From Phocaeicola_A sp045545095 (GTDB taxonomy: Bacteria > Bacteroidota > Bacteroidia > Bacteroidales > Bacteroidaceae), in contig JAZQAG010000006.1 of NCBI GenBank assembly GCA_045545095.1, positions 1-36,215 of the forward strand: a DNA stretch of 36,215 nucleotides, in the 5' to 3' direction. The position numbers and the translations under genes were made by a program. This document shows positions 8,701 through 14,441 of this stretch, piece after piece. Position 1 is the first letter of the stretch. Each line of letters begins with the position of its first letter. The notes under the pieces were generated by a model. It was not told the origin of the DNA. It saw only the letters and a list, made by a program, of their open reading frames with translations, and searched no databases.

Positions 8701-8904
8701 CTCGTTGTGTGCACGAGGCAGGGTCACTTTCTCCCAATCTGCATCAGGAAAATCGGTTTTCTCGGCTCCTTCCAAGTCGCCTACGTGTAGCAACCATTCG
8801 GGATTAAAGTTGTACTTCTCTCTGTCGTAGCCCTTGGCCATCGCTAATGCCGGAAGCATCAGTGCGCACATCATTAGTGCGGTCAATTTTGCATAGAGTT
8901 TCAT
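5767..8904 (-). CDS. Glycoside hydrolase family 2, 1045 residues, exported
   Basis: A GH2 enzyme with a signal peptide (about residues 1-23), a jelly-roll sugar-binding domain (about 30-190), an Ig-like domain (about 195-315) and a TIM barrel (about 320-600). The likely acid/base is Glu436 in YECGNEAIS and the likely nucleophile is Glu493 in MIATEYCRDEG. Beyond the barrel are an Ig-like DUF4982-type module (about 650-704), another beta domain, and a C-terminal discoidin/malectin-like region (about 880-1045). Long GH2 enzymes of this layout act as beta-galactosidases, beta-glucuronidases or related exo-enzymes on plant glycans, and several occur in rhamnogalacturonan loci of Bacteroides. Residues about 633-650 and 704-728 are encoded by near-identical low-complexity repeats. 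The gene is last in the GH28-lipoprotein-lipoprotein-GH2 series. Confidence 0.88.
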   Translation of the reverse strand: MKLYAKLTALMMCALMLPALAMAKGYDREKYNFNPEWLLHVGDLEGAEKTDFPDADWEKVTLPRAHNEDEVFKVDIKHLTDTIAWYRKHFRLPKTAKNKKVFIEFEGVRQGADFYLNGHYLGLHENGAMAVGFDLTPYINYGGENVMAVRTDNNWDYRERATNTKYQWSDRNFNANYGGLPKNVWLHVTDKLYQTLPLYSNMKTTGVYVYAKDIQVKSRKAIIHAESEVKNEYKKNLTVGYEVEVVDLDGKSVATFNSEPVVIAKGETATLSAEAPLSDLHFWSWGYGYLYKVKTRLIVDGDVMDEVVTRTGFRKTRFGEGKVWINDRVLQFKGYAQRTSNEWPGVGLSVPAWMSDYSNGLAVEGNANFFRWMHIAAWKQDIESCDRVGAMQMLPAGDAEKDRQGRQWEQRTELMRDVIIYNRNNPSVIFYECGNEAISREHMIEMKAIRDQYDPHGGRAIGSREMLDIREAEYGGEMLYINKSCHHPMIATEYCRDEGLRKYWDNYSYPYHKHGDGNTGYHSTVTNTTAPKKDASAYNQNQDLLTVEWVRRWYDYWRERPGMGRRVNSGGAKIIFSDTQTHFRGAENYRRSGVVDPLRIPKDGYFAHKVMWNGWVDIEEHGTHIVGHWNYEATNGPAAQNSSLVARSSSPVIKPVYVVSTGDKVELFINGESQGFGRQDYRFLYTFDSIQWKPGTIEAVSYIVTSDKLQATSNPAEQNSSLVARNSSLKEVSRAALKTVGKPHHLKLTRMANPAGSFADGHDIVMVQVEVVDAEGNRCPLANDMVDFTLEGPAEWRGGIAQGPDNYAFATSLPVECGITRVLVRSTTEAGEVRLTAKAEGLGTATENWTTIPVEVVNGLSKHFPGELLPCRLERGETPLTPSYTDKKVDVQIVDVKAGVNQETATNSFDDNELSEWRNDGKLNTAWITYKLNRRAAVDDICMKLTGWRQRSYPIEIFAGKQLIWKGNTEKSLGYIHLNIEHPVLTDEITIRLKGAAQEGDAFGQIVEVVEPKAGELDLFKAKDGDKTRNELRIVEIEFLETLQQ
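6720..7008. repeat. Two 55-bp direct repeats inside the GH2 gene
   Basis: The copies at 6720-6774 and 6954-7008 differ at 7 of 55 positions by my count. Their starts are 234 bp (exactly 78 codons) apart, so both are read in the same frame. They encode AQNSSLVARSSSP and EQNSSLVARNSSL and bracket the DUF4982-like module. The second protein copy is preceded by further filler encoded by acaagtgacaagttacaagc-type sequence. Confidence 0.85.
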
Positions 8905-8949
8905 TGAATATTGTTGTTAGGTTGTTTGTTTGCGTAATTTATTCATCGG

Positions 8950-8957
8950 CAAAGATA
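8950..8957 (-). promoter_or_regulatory. -7 box upstream of GH2
   Basis: TATCTTTG on the minus strand lies 46 bp upstream of the GH2 start. I do not see a convincing TTTG at -33. It may be an internal promoter within the GH28-GH2 unit. Confidence 0.35.
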
Positions 8958-9008
8958 CTGCAATTTCCTCTTATGGATATGTAAAATCTATCACAAAGTC
9001 TGTACTAA

Positions 9009-9746
9009 TTATTCCGTCAGATTATACATGTCGATACATATGGCATTTCTGGAAACCTCCTGTCGGTCGAAGTGGAATTCTTCGTCTGCTTCGATGCCCT
9101 CGACAAAAGGAGCCAACATCTCCTTTTCCGCCTTGTTGTATTGCGGATTGTTGAGCACGGCTTTCAACCCCTCTTTGAACGAATAGGTAGAATCCAAGAA
9201 GGCTTTTAGTGAACAGACATTGATGTCCCTGTTGATGTCAACCTCCTTCTCCAAGAACCTCTCTTCTATGGCAATGGCTTTCCGGAAATACTCATCGGCT
9301 TCCGCATCCCGTCCCATGTCAACGAGTATGCAGGCACGGAGAGCAGGCATATTAGGGTCATCGTAAAGAGCCTTTTCCGCCTTGTCGAGTGTGGCAAACA
9401 TATCATCGTATTGCTTCAAGGCATATTGGAATTGCGCCAACAGTGTGTAAGCCAACGAATATTGGGGCTCCTGCTCGACTATCGCCTTCAGTTTCTCCAC
9501 ACTGTTCATCATACTGTCACGTAACGCCTTTCCTTTCAATTCGGCTTGAAGGCTCTTCATTACCACATTTTCGTGTATCTGGTTGTATGCATCAATCAAC
9601 TCTTGCCGGGGTACAACGAATGTTCCCCTTTTCACCACACGCACTGTGTCAGTCGTGTTCTCGGTTCCTTCATTCGCTTTGTTTCCTGAGGTGCATCCCA
9701 AACAGAGTAGTGCAATAAGGATGCTTGTTACAAACAGATGTCTCAT
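9009..9746 (-). CDS. TPR-like lipoprotein of unknown function
   Basis: A 245-residue protein with a short signal peptide and a lipobox-like end (CLGC, Cys18), so probably a lipoprotein. The body contains paired helices of TPR character: SLAYTLLAQFQYALKQYDDMF, then NMPALRACILVDMGRDAEADEYFRKAIAI (about residues 95-165). The start codon lies 12 bp after the stop of the larger lipoprotein gene, so the two are co-transcribed. No catalytic motif is visible. A scaffolding or binding role with its neighbour is plausible but unproven. It is not a SusD protein: it is too short and lacks the SusD core. Confidence 0.7.
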   Translation of the reverse strand: MRHLFVTSILIALLCLGCTSGNKANEGTENTTDTVRVVKRGTFVVPRQELIDAYNQIHENVVMKSLQAELKGKALRDSMMNSVEKLKAIVEQEPQYSLAYTLLAQFQYALKQYDDMFATLDKAEKALYDDPNMPALRACILVDMGRDAEADEYFRKAIAIEERFLEKEVDINRDINVCSLKAFLDSTYSFKEGLKAVLNNPQYNKAEKEMLAPFVEGIEADEEFHFDRQEVSRNAICIDMYNLTE

Positions 9747-9758
9747 GGTTCTATGGTA

Positions 9759-11192
9759 TTATTTTTTTTGATTCTCTTCTTCATATTCGCAACTGCGATC
9801 CGCTTGCTTTATCTCCTCCAGAGTCAGCTTTTTGAAAACATTACTATAGGTGTAATATTTCGACTTGTGGCTGATGGTGATAGAGTCGGGAGTAAGTGTA
9901 CAGGTGTAGCGCACGGTGTCTTGAAAGAAACGTGACTCCTGCATCCACGGATGATACCCTTTCTCAAAGGCTTCTGCCATCGAATGAATCTCCACACTGA
10001 CGGGGCCGCTGCTGTATGTCTCTCCACGAGAATCAATCAGGAAAGTCAGGGTGCTGTCATATACCTGTATCTCTTTCATTGGCCATACGGCAAAACCGGG
10101 ATAATACCCCTCTCGTGCATCGCAGAACTCGTCGCTGGTGCCCCAAAAGTAACCGTCGGTAATATCCCCGTCTTTGTACTTCAGTTCAATGATGTTGCTT
10201 TCTCCGTTTGTTGCAGCTTTATAATAATAGACAACAGAATCAGGTATCTGCATCTTTGCCACTTCAACAATCGAATACTCTTCACCTTTGAACGTGTGGA
10301 CAATATCATCTATATACCAGCTATTCCGTTCATACACCATTTTTACATGTGCAGTGTTAATTTCTCCTTCATCGAAAGCTCTGAAGCGGACAGATACAAC
10401 AATCGTGTCTTTCCGTCTTTCATCCCTTCGCCAACTGTTTCTTTGCCCATCAGCTCCAGCTCCTTCAAGAATAAGTGAGTCGAAGTCTTGAAGCCCCGTC
10501 CACACGTCGGCGCTATAGACAAGTTCGTTCTCAGGCAAACTTTCCCACAAAGTCTTCAAGTTGGTGGAGATATATGAATCCGTATCAAAGTCTTCATTCT
10601 TATTTTGGCAGGCAAACAGTCCGTTGTAGATGGCTTCTACCCGCCGACTTGCCTCTTGTTCGCGCTTGAAGTCCTGTATCATGTGCGTGAGGGATGAATG
10701 AGGCCTTTCGTCTTTATCTCTGAAATCATCGACAAACCAACGGCCATCCTCACGAACTAACCTTAAAGTCATTTGGCTGATTCCACAATCATACACATCT
10801 CCAGCTTTGGTGGAGATGTGACCGAAGCATTGTGTTGCAGTCTTCACTACGGCAGAGTCTTTCGCCAATCGGTTCAGCTTTACTGTCTGAAAAACAAAAC
10901 TGTCCGGCTCTTGTGTCCAAGTCCATGGGTCAGCATCGATAACAGCATAATCCGTTGGCAGTTCTTCCCAAAGAGCTTTCAGCTTCTTGGAAAAGAATTT
11001 CTTTCCGTTCTTTATTGTTTTGAAATCACGTTTGTTGTAGTAACCAAACACCTCGTTGTACATTTTCTCTACTTGCTCAATCACAGCAGTTGAGTCACTG
11101 GCAGTCAGTGCCTTTTGTGTCTCGCTCGCATTTCGTTTGCATCCGGCAAAGCATACAGTGAGAAAGATAAGAATGGATACCAAATTCTTCAT
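9759..11192 (-). CDS. Lipoprotein with two tandem DUF3828-like domains
   Basis: A 477-residue lipoprotein (lipobox FAGC, Cys18). Two related segments are visible. The first (about residues 38-175) has VEKMYNEVFGYYNKRDF, KLKALWEELP and DPWTWTQEPDSF. The second (about 185-310) has RVEAIYNGLFACQNKN, NLKTLWESLP and DVWTGLQDFDSL. Each also has a 'R..WYIDDI / RWFVDDF' beta strand near its end. This is an internal duplication of a DUF3828-like module. The remaining C-terminal part (about 320-477) is beta-rich and unrecognised. The gene starts 27 bp after the GH28 stop and ends 12 bp before the TPR lipoprotein. The function is unknown. Confidence 0.7.
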   Translation of the reverse strand: MKNLVSILIFLTVCFAGCKRNASETQKALTASDSTAVIEQVEKMYNEVFGYYNKRDFKTIKNGKKFFSKKLKALWEELPTDYAVIDADPWTWTQEPDSFVFQTVKLNRLAKDSAVVKTATQCFGHISTKAGDVYDCGISQMTLRLVREDGRWFVDDFRDKDERPHSSLTHMIQDFKREQEASRRVEAIYNGLFACQNKNEDFDTDSYISTNLKTLWESLPENELVYSADVWTGLQDFDSLILEGAGADGQRNSWRRDERRKDTIVVSVRFRAFDEGEINTAHVKMVYERNSWYIDDIVHTFKGEEYSIVEVAKMQIPDSVVYYYKAATNGESNIIELKYKDGDITDGYFWGTSDEFCDAREGYYPGFAVWPMKEIQVYDSTLTFLIDSRGETYSSGPVSVEIHSMAEAFEKGYHPWMQESRFFQDTVRYTCTLTPDSITISHKSKYYTYSNVFKKLTLEEIKQADRSCEYEEENQKK

Positions 11193-11219
11193 ATAGGGGA
11201 TTTTGCTAAAAGAATCTTA

Positions 11220-12635
11220 CTACTTGTTGCTCAAATATCTGTCAAGCTGCGGCAATGCCTTGGCATCCACGCTATTGTAGGTGACGTCTTCCACGGTGAG
11301 GGCCTCCACGTTCTTTACTCCATTGGCTGTATCGGCCACACAGTCCACTGAAATGTTTTTCATCACCACGTTGCGGATAGGCAGGCGCTCGTCGCCACGC
11401 AGTTCGTAGATGGCTTTGGCCGAGTCCACTTGGATGTTGGTCAGGTAGATGTCGTTGATGCGGGTAAGCGTGTCCTTGTAGGTAGGCACCAGGTTGCGCC
11501 ATTGGTAGAGCACATCGGTGTCTATTTCGGCCACGCGGAGGGTACCTCCCGTCCGGATGCTGTCCATGTAGATATTCTCCACGAAAGCTCCGCGCCGGTG
11601 GTTGGTCTTCACAAAGAAGAGGCGGTGTACTGTGCCGGGAGCCACACAGTTGGTCATATAGATGTTGCGGATGCCGCCTGCCAATTCGCTGCCGATACCC
11701 AACAGGGTATGGCCTTGTTTGATGACGCAGTTGCGCACCACAATGTTCTCGCACGGGCTGTTCAGGCGCCAGGCATCGTGGTTGCGGCCCGACTTGATGA
11801 CTACGGCATCGTCTCCTTGGTCAAACACACAATCCTCCACCAGGAAGTTGTGGCTCATCTCCAGGTCGATGCCATCGTTGTTGTGGCCGTGTGCACGGAC
11901 ATTGAGGTTGCGTGCCACACCGCCGTCACACAAGTAGAGGTGGATGGTCCAGAAGGGGCTGCCGTCAATCTCGAATCCGTCGAGCAGGACATTCTTGCAT
12001 CTGTTCAGTTGGATGAGGTGCGGACGGAAGTTGTTGTCGCCCACTGCCACCTGACGCTCTTCGACAGGCACATCCTTCGACATTTGGTGGTAGAGCTCCG
12101 CCAATGCGTCCATGTGTGCCTTGGGACGGCTGAACCACTTGCGCCAGAGCCCCATCTTAGGGTAAAGTTTGCCAGGACCGGTAATGGCTACATTCTCACA
12201 TTCGAAGGCATAGACCAATGGCGAGTAGTTATAGCACTCCATTCCCTCCCACGAGGTGTGTACGGCAGGCAGGTAATCGGCCGGGTTGTCTGTGAAGCGC
12301 ACCACAGCCCCTTCGGCCAGATAAAGGTTCACATTACTCTTCAGGTGGATAGGTCCCGTCTGCCATTCGCCGGCAGGGATAACCACCCGTCCGCCCCCTG
12401 CAGCATGACAATCTGCTATAGCCTGTGCGATAGCCCCGGTGCAGACGGCTGTGTCCGTAGCGCCATAAGCCGTGATGCAGAAATCCTGTGCGGGATAGAC
12501 AGGTACTTGGATAGCCTCCATTTCAAACGGAGCCTCCACTTCGATAGTCTCAAATTGTACTTTCGGAGCATTGCATCCGGCAATTCCGATACAGGCCGCG
12601 ATGGCCAGTCCTGTAAATAGTCTGGTTGTTTTCAT
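11220..12635 (-). CDS. GH28 polygalacturonase-family lipoprotein
   Basis: A 471-residue right-handed beta-helix enzyme of family GH28, with a lipobox at IAGC (Cys21). Family motifs are present: NNDGID with Asp254 (the NTD position), GDDAVVIKSG with Asp275-Asp276, and GHT with His309 (usually GHG). The usual RIK motif reads FVK (341-343), with Phe in the Arg position, followed by an Arg-rich NHRRG. GH28 enzymes cleave galacturonic-acid linkages in homogalacturonan or rhamnogalacturonan by inversion. Beta-helix homologues in Bacteroides rhamnogalacturonan loci are often exo-acting. The gene is first in a minus-strand series GH28, lipoprotein, TPR lipoprotein, GH2 with gaps of 27, 12 and 104 bp. 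Confidence 0.88.
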   Translation of the reverse strand: MKTTRLFTGLAIAACIGIAGCNAPKVQFETIEVEAPFEMEAIQVPVYPAQDFCITAYGATDTAVCTGAIAQAIADCHAAGGGRVVIPAGEWQTGPIHLKSNVNLYLAEGAVVRFTDNPADYLPAVHTSWEGMECYNYSPLVYAFECENVAITGPGKLYPKMGLWRKWFSRPKAHMDALAELYHQMSKDVPVEERQVAVGDNNFRPHLIQLNRCKNVLLDGFEIDGSPFWTIHLYLCDGGVARNLNVRAHGHNNDGIDLEMSHNFLVEDCVFDQGDDAVVIKSGRNHDAWRLNSPCENIVVRNCVIKQGHTLLGIGSELAGGIRNIYMTNCVAPGTVHRLFFVKTNHRRGAFVENIYMDSIRTGGTLRVAEIDTDVLYQWRNLVPTYKDTLTRINDIYLTNIQVDSAKAIYELRGDERLPIRNVVMKNISVDCVADTANGVKNVEALTVEDVTYNSVDAKALPQLDRYLSNK

Positions 12636-12727
12636 TGATAGTTTTTGTGAATTGTCATTTCCTTATGAATGAAGTCCGCGTAGGTTCTTTCAAGTTCATG
12701 GTAAGTACGCATCCTTCAAACAGTTGA

Positions 12728-12735
12728 CAAATATA
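12728..12735 (-). promoter_or_regulatory. -7 box upstream of GH28
   Basis: TATATTTG on the minus strand lies 93 bp upstream of the GH28 start. It sits directly after the terminator of the preceding HU-smalltalk transcript. No clear -33 TTTG was found. Confidence 0.4.
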
Positions 12736-12739
12736 GTGA

Positions 12740-12786
12740 CAAAAAAAAGAAACAGAGAAAGAATTTACCATTTTTTCTCTGTTTCT
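12740..12786 (-). terminator. Rho-independent terminator of HU-smalltalk transcript
   Basis: Perfect 13-bp arms (agaaacagagaaa at 12748-12760 with tttctctgtttct at 12774-12786) enclose a 13-nt loop. On the minus strand they are followed by a run of eight T (12740-12747). The orientation and position, 33 bp after the smalltalk stop, fit well. Confidence 0.8.
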
Positions 12787-12818
12787 CAATAAGATTTCAA
12801 TTCACATTTCATTTCACA

Positions 12819-12914
12819 TTACACACAGCTCGAAACGCCAAGGCTGGCACCGATAGCTGTCAGGATGGTGACCAGTGTCTGTATCACCATTTTCCAGATT
12901 TCTTTCTTACTCAT
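12819..12914 (-). CDS. Smalltalk family peptide, 31 residues
   Basis: ATG at 12912-12914 and TAA at 12819-12821 give a 31-residue peptide. It starts with the charged MSKKEIWKM, continues with one hydrophobic helix (about residues 9-27, VIQTLVTILTAIGASLG) and ends VSSCV. This matches my recollection of the Bacteroides 'smalltalk' family: tiny membrane-spanning peptides found beside HU-HIG proteins and amidases. The last residues resemble a lipobox (VSSC) with one residue after it, so the peptide looks like a lipoprotein signal sequence with nothing to carry. It lies 117 bp downstream of the HU-HIG gene and just before a strong terminator. Function unknown. Confidence 0.75.
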   Translation of the reverse strand: MSKKEIWKMVIQTLVTILTAIGASLGVSSCV

Positions 12915-12924
12915 AGATACAATT

Positions 12925-13028
12925 ACAATTTACCATTTACAAATTACAAATTCGTTCAAGGTTCAAAGCTCAAAGTTCAACGCGGAAGCTTTTGAGTGAT
13001 TAGTGACTAGTCGCTATCCGCTAGTCAC
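12925..13028. repeat. Low-complexity repeat filler between HU and smalltalk
   Basis: Short words recur: 'ttacaaattacaaatt', then 'gttcaaagctcaaagttcaa', then 'gtgattagtgactagtcg'. A perfect 8-bp hairpin, gtgactag/ctagtcac, spans 13003-13028. This is the same kind of filler found in the GH2 and amidase genes. Confidence 0.65.
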
Positions 13029-13031
13029 CAG

Positions 13032-13532
13032 TTACAGCGGATTGTTGTCTTCGCCGGTGTTGCCGGTGCCAGAGCTTCCGCCAGAGCCGCTGTCTGTGCC
13101 GGTGTCAGTGTCATCGTCAGAGATTTCGGCATTCTCATTCGACACAGTGCTGAAGTTGGTGAACTTCGAGCGGGTAGCTACCTTGGTCTTGAAGCTGACC
13201 GAGGGGAACAAGCGGATGTTCACACGTTTCACACTGTCCGAGCTGACCGAGTCGGCAGTCACTTCTCCTTCCGAGCTGAGGGTGGTATAGATGTTGCCGA
13301 GCGCAGGCAGCTTCACACGATAGCCCAGGGTGACGAGGTCCACCACTTCGTTCATCGAGTCGCGCAAGACGCTGGCCACGATACCTTCCGACACACCCGT
13401 ACGGGTAGAGATGCGTTCCACCAGATCCGCTTCGTCAACCACTCCCACACTCTTCACGCGGGCATAGTAACGGGGTGTTGCACTTGAATCCTTAGGATTC
13501 TTCATCTGTTTCACTTGATAAAAGATTGCCAT
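13032..13532 (-). CDS. HU-HIG family DNA-binding protein
   Basis: A 166-residue protein with an HU/IHF-like fold of the Bacteroides HU-HIG type. The start MAIFYQVKQMKNPKDSSATPRYYARVKSV is followed by an HU-type helical core (DLVERISTRTGVSEGIVASVLRDSMNEVVDLVTLGYRVKLPALGNI, about residues 35-80). The C-terminus is a low-complexity acidic/Gly-Ser tail (about 135-166, DDDTDTGTDSGSGGSSGTG), the 'G' variant of the family. HU-HIG proteins usually sit next to amidase and smalltalk genes, often near capsule loci or mobile elements; their role is unknown. Two 16-bp direct repeats lie just upstream of its probable -7 box and may be autoregulatory sites. The smalltalk gene follows on the same strand. Confidence 0.85.
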   Translation of the reverse strand: MAIFYQVKQMKNPKDSSATPRYYARVKSVGVVDEADLVERISTRTGVSEGIVASVLRDSMNEVVDLVTLGYRVKLPALGNIYTTLSSEGEVTADSVSSDSVKRVNIRLFPSVSFKTKVATRSKFTNFSTVSNENAEISDDDTDTGTDSGSGGSSGTGNTGEDNNPL

Positions 13533-13599
13533 AATTCAGGTTCCTTTCTTTTTAAATGATTAATAGCTGTTTTTTACTCTCTGTAATCGATTACTGGTG

Positions 13600-13607
13600 C
13601 AAAAATA
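13600..13607 (-). promoter_or_regulatory. -7 box of HU-HIG gene
   Basis: TATTTTTG on the minus strand lies 68 bp upstream of the HU-HIG start. The -33 TTTG is missing; the direct repeats at 13625-13672 cover that region. Confidence 0.4.
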
Positions 13608-13624
13608 AAGCAATCCCCCCACAC

Positions 13625-13672
13625 CAGTTTCGCAGTGTGCCATCAGCGTATCACCACAGTTTCGCAGTGTGC
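13625..13672. repeat. Two perfect 16-bp direct repeats, candidate operator
   Basis: cagtttcgcagtgtgc occurs at 13625-13640 and again at 13657-13672, with a period of 32 bp (about three helical turns). Each copy is flanked by short complementary ends (cacac...gtgtg; cacc...ggtg). They lie about 20-65 bp upstream of the HU-HIG -7 box, between divergent genes. Confidence 0.7.
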
Positions 13673-13776
13673 GGTGAATTCCCTTTTTAAGTATGGAAAC
13701 GCAGAGGTAGAAAGAGAAGATGACAGGTAATATTCTATCCAGAAAAGAAGAACAGCTAATCAGAAAGGAGGCATCT

Positions 13777-14055
13777 ATGGCAAATTATGAAGTATGGTTG
13801 GACAAGGAGAACATCTACGTCCGCAACAGCGAAGGACAGACCGCCAGTAAGCCCATCAGTCGTTTCAAGCGATTGATGCAGGCGATCGAAGAGCAGAGGA
13901 ATGCCTTTGAACTCTCATCGTGCGGCATACATTGGTACGAAAATGTATGCATCTCTCTCTTAATTTATTCAGCCACAAAGTTAACCATTTTTTCGCGTAT
14001 TTCTGTAAATATATTAAGATTTATCTTCCAACAATTTCTCAAGTTGCTCTTTTGA
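13777..14055 (+). pseudogene. DUF2442-like gene with lost C-terminus
   Basis: A strong Shine-Dalgarno (aaaggagg, about 13764-13771) precedes an ATG at 13777, which decides this start over the in-frame ATG at 13720. The first 55 or so residues (MANYEVWLDKENIYVRNSEG, then SKPISRFKRLMQAIEEQRNAFELSSCGIHWYEN) match the DUF2442 pattern. The family normally continues after the 'IHWPE' element with an acidic 'D.S...L' end. Here the frame instead enters hydrophobic AT-rich sequence (CISLLIYSATKL...) that overlaps the 3' end of the DUF1016 pseudogene on the other strand. The junction at about 13945 looks like a deletion or insertion scar. DUF2442 proteins are often encoded next to DUF4160 toxin-like partners; none is seen here. 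Confidence 0.6.
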
Positions 14056-14197
14056 TGGGAGTACCTTCATCAGTTCTTCATCCATTTCGTCAGCGGTTTT
14101 GTAGGTTGCGACACCTATGGATTGGCGGAAATCTTGCATGATGTATTCTACATATGCTTTGTCTGTACTCTTGCAAAGGATGATTCCGAATATGGTA

Positions 14198-14223
14198 AAT
14201 TCGCCAATTGCAATTGGCGAATT
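14198..14223. repeat. 26-bp perfect palindrome in DUF1016 remnant
   Basis: aattcgccaattg and its exact reverse complement abut with no spacer. It sits near the point where the reading frame of the remnant changes. Confidence 0.9.
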
Positions 14224-14260
14224 GTAGAGCTTTCATTATCAGAGAATTGTAAAGCGCTTG

Positions 14261-14290
14261 CTAATTCGTCTGTTGCGACTGACGAATTAG
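14261..14290. repeat. 10-bp inverted repeat in DUF1016 remnant
   Basis: ctaattcgtc (14261-14270) and gacgaattag (14281-14290) are perfect reverse complements around a 10-nt loop. They share the word aattcg with the palindrome at 14198-14223. Confidence 0.8.
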
Positions 14291-14441
14291 TCTTTATGTC
14301 ATTCCATGCCAACTGTTCCTAATAAACAGCTTTTACGGCACGCGCTTGACTTTGCAATATTGCGGTCTTAAGTATGTTTACAGCATCAGAAGTTTTCAGG
14401 ATACCGTTGTTTTCAATCATCTTATCCATCATATAATTCAT

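Larger units (their letters stand above)
14014..14441 (-). pseudogene. Broken DUF1016 (YhcG-type) nuclease gene
   Basis: ATG at 14439-14441 opens a frame whose early part (ILKTAILQSQARAVKAV) matches the N-terminus of DUF1016/YhcG PD-(D/E)XK nucleases. A TAG stop follows after 40 codons where the family has an Asn-Gln/Ala-Glu-Gln-Leu element, and the frame resumes beyond it (EQLAW). Further on, in a different frame, the family C-terminus appears: GIILCKSTDKAYVEYIMQDF and GVATYKTADEMDEELMKVLP, ending at TAA 14014-14016. The catalytic middle of about 200 residues is missing. The region is therefore a decayed, internally deleted copy. The start immediately follows the stop of the AlbA_2 gene, so the two were once translationally coupled. 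Confidence 0.75.

Noticed and set aside
7444..8790. 448-codon plus-strand open frame opposite the 1045-residue GH2
   Set aside because: Antisense shadow of a clear GH2 coding region; the translation (VVAVIDDDIAHQFGAL...) has no domain features.
11430..12620. 396-codon plus-strand open frame opposite GH28
   Set aside because: Antisense shadow; the GH28 motifs are on the minus strand.
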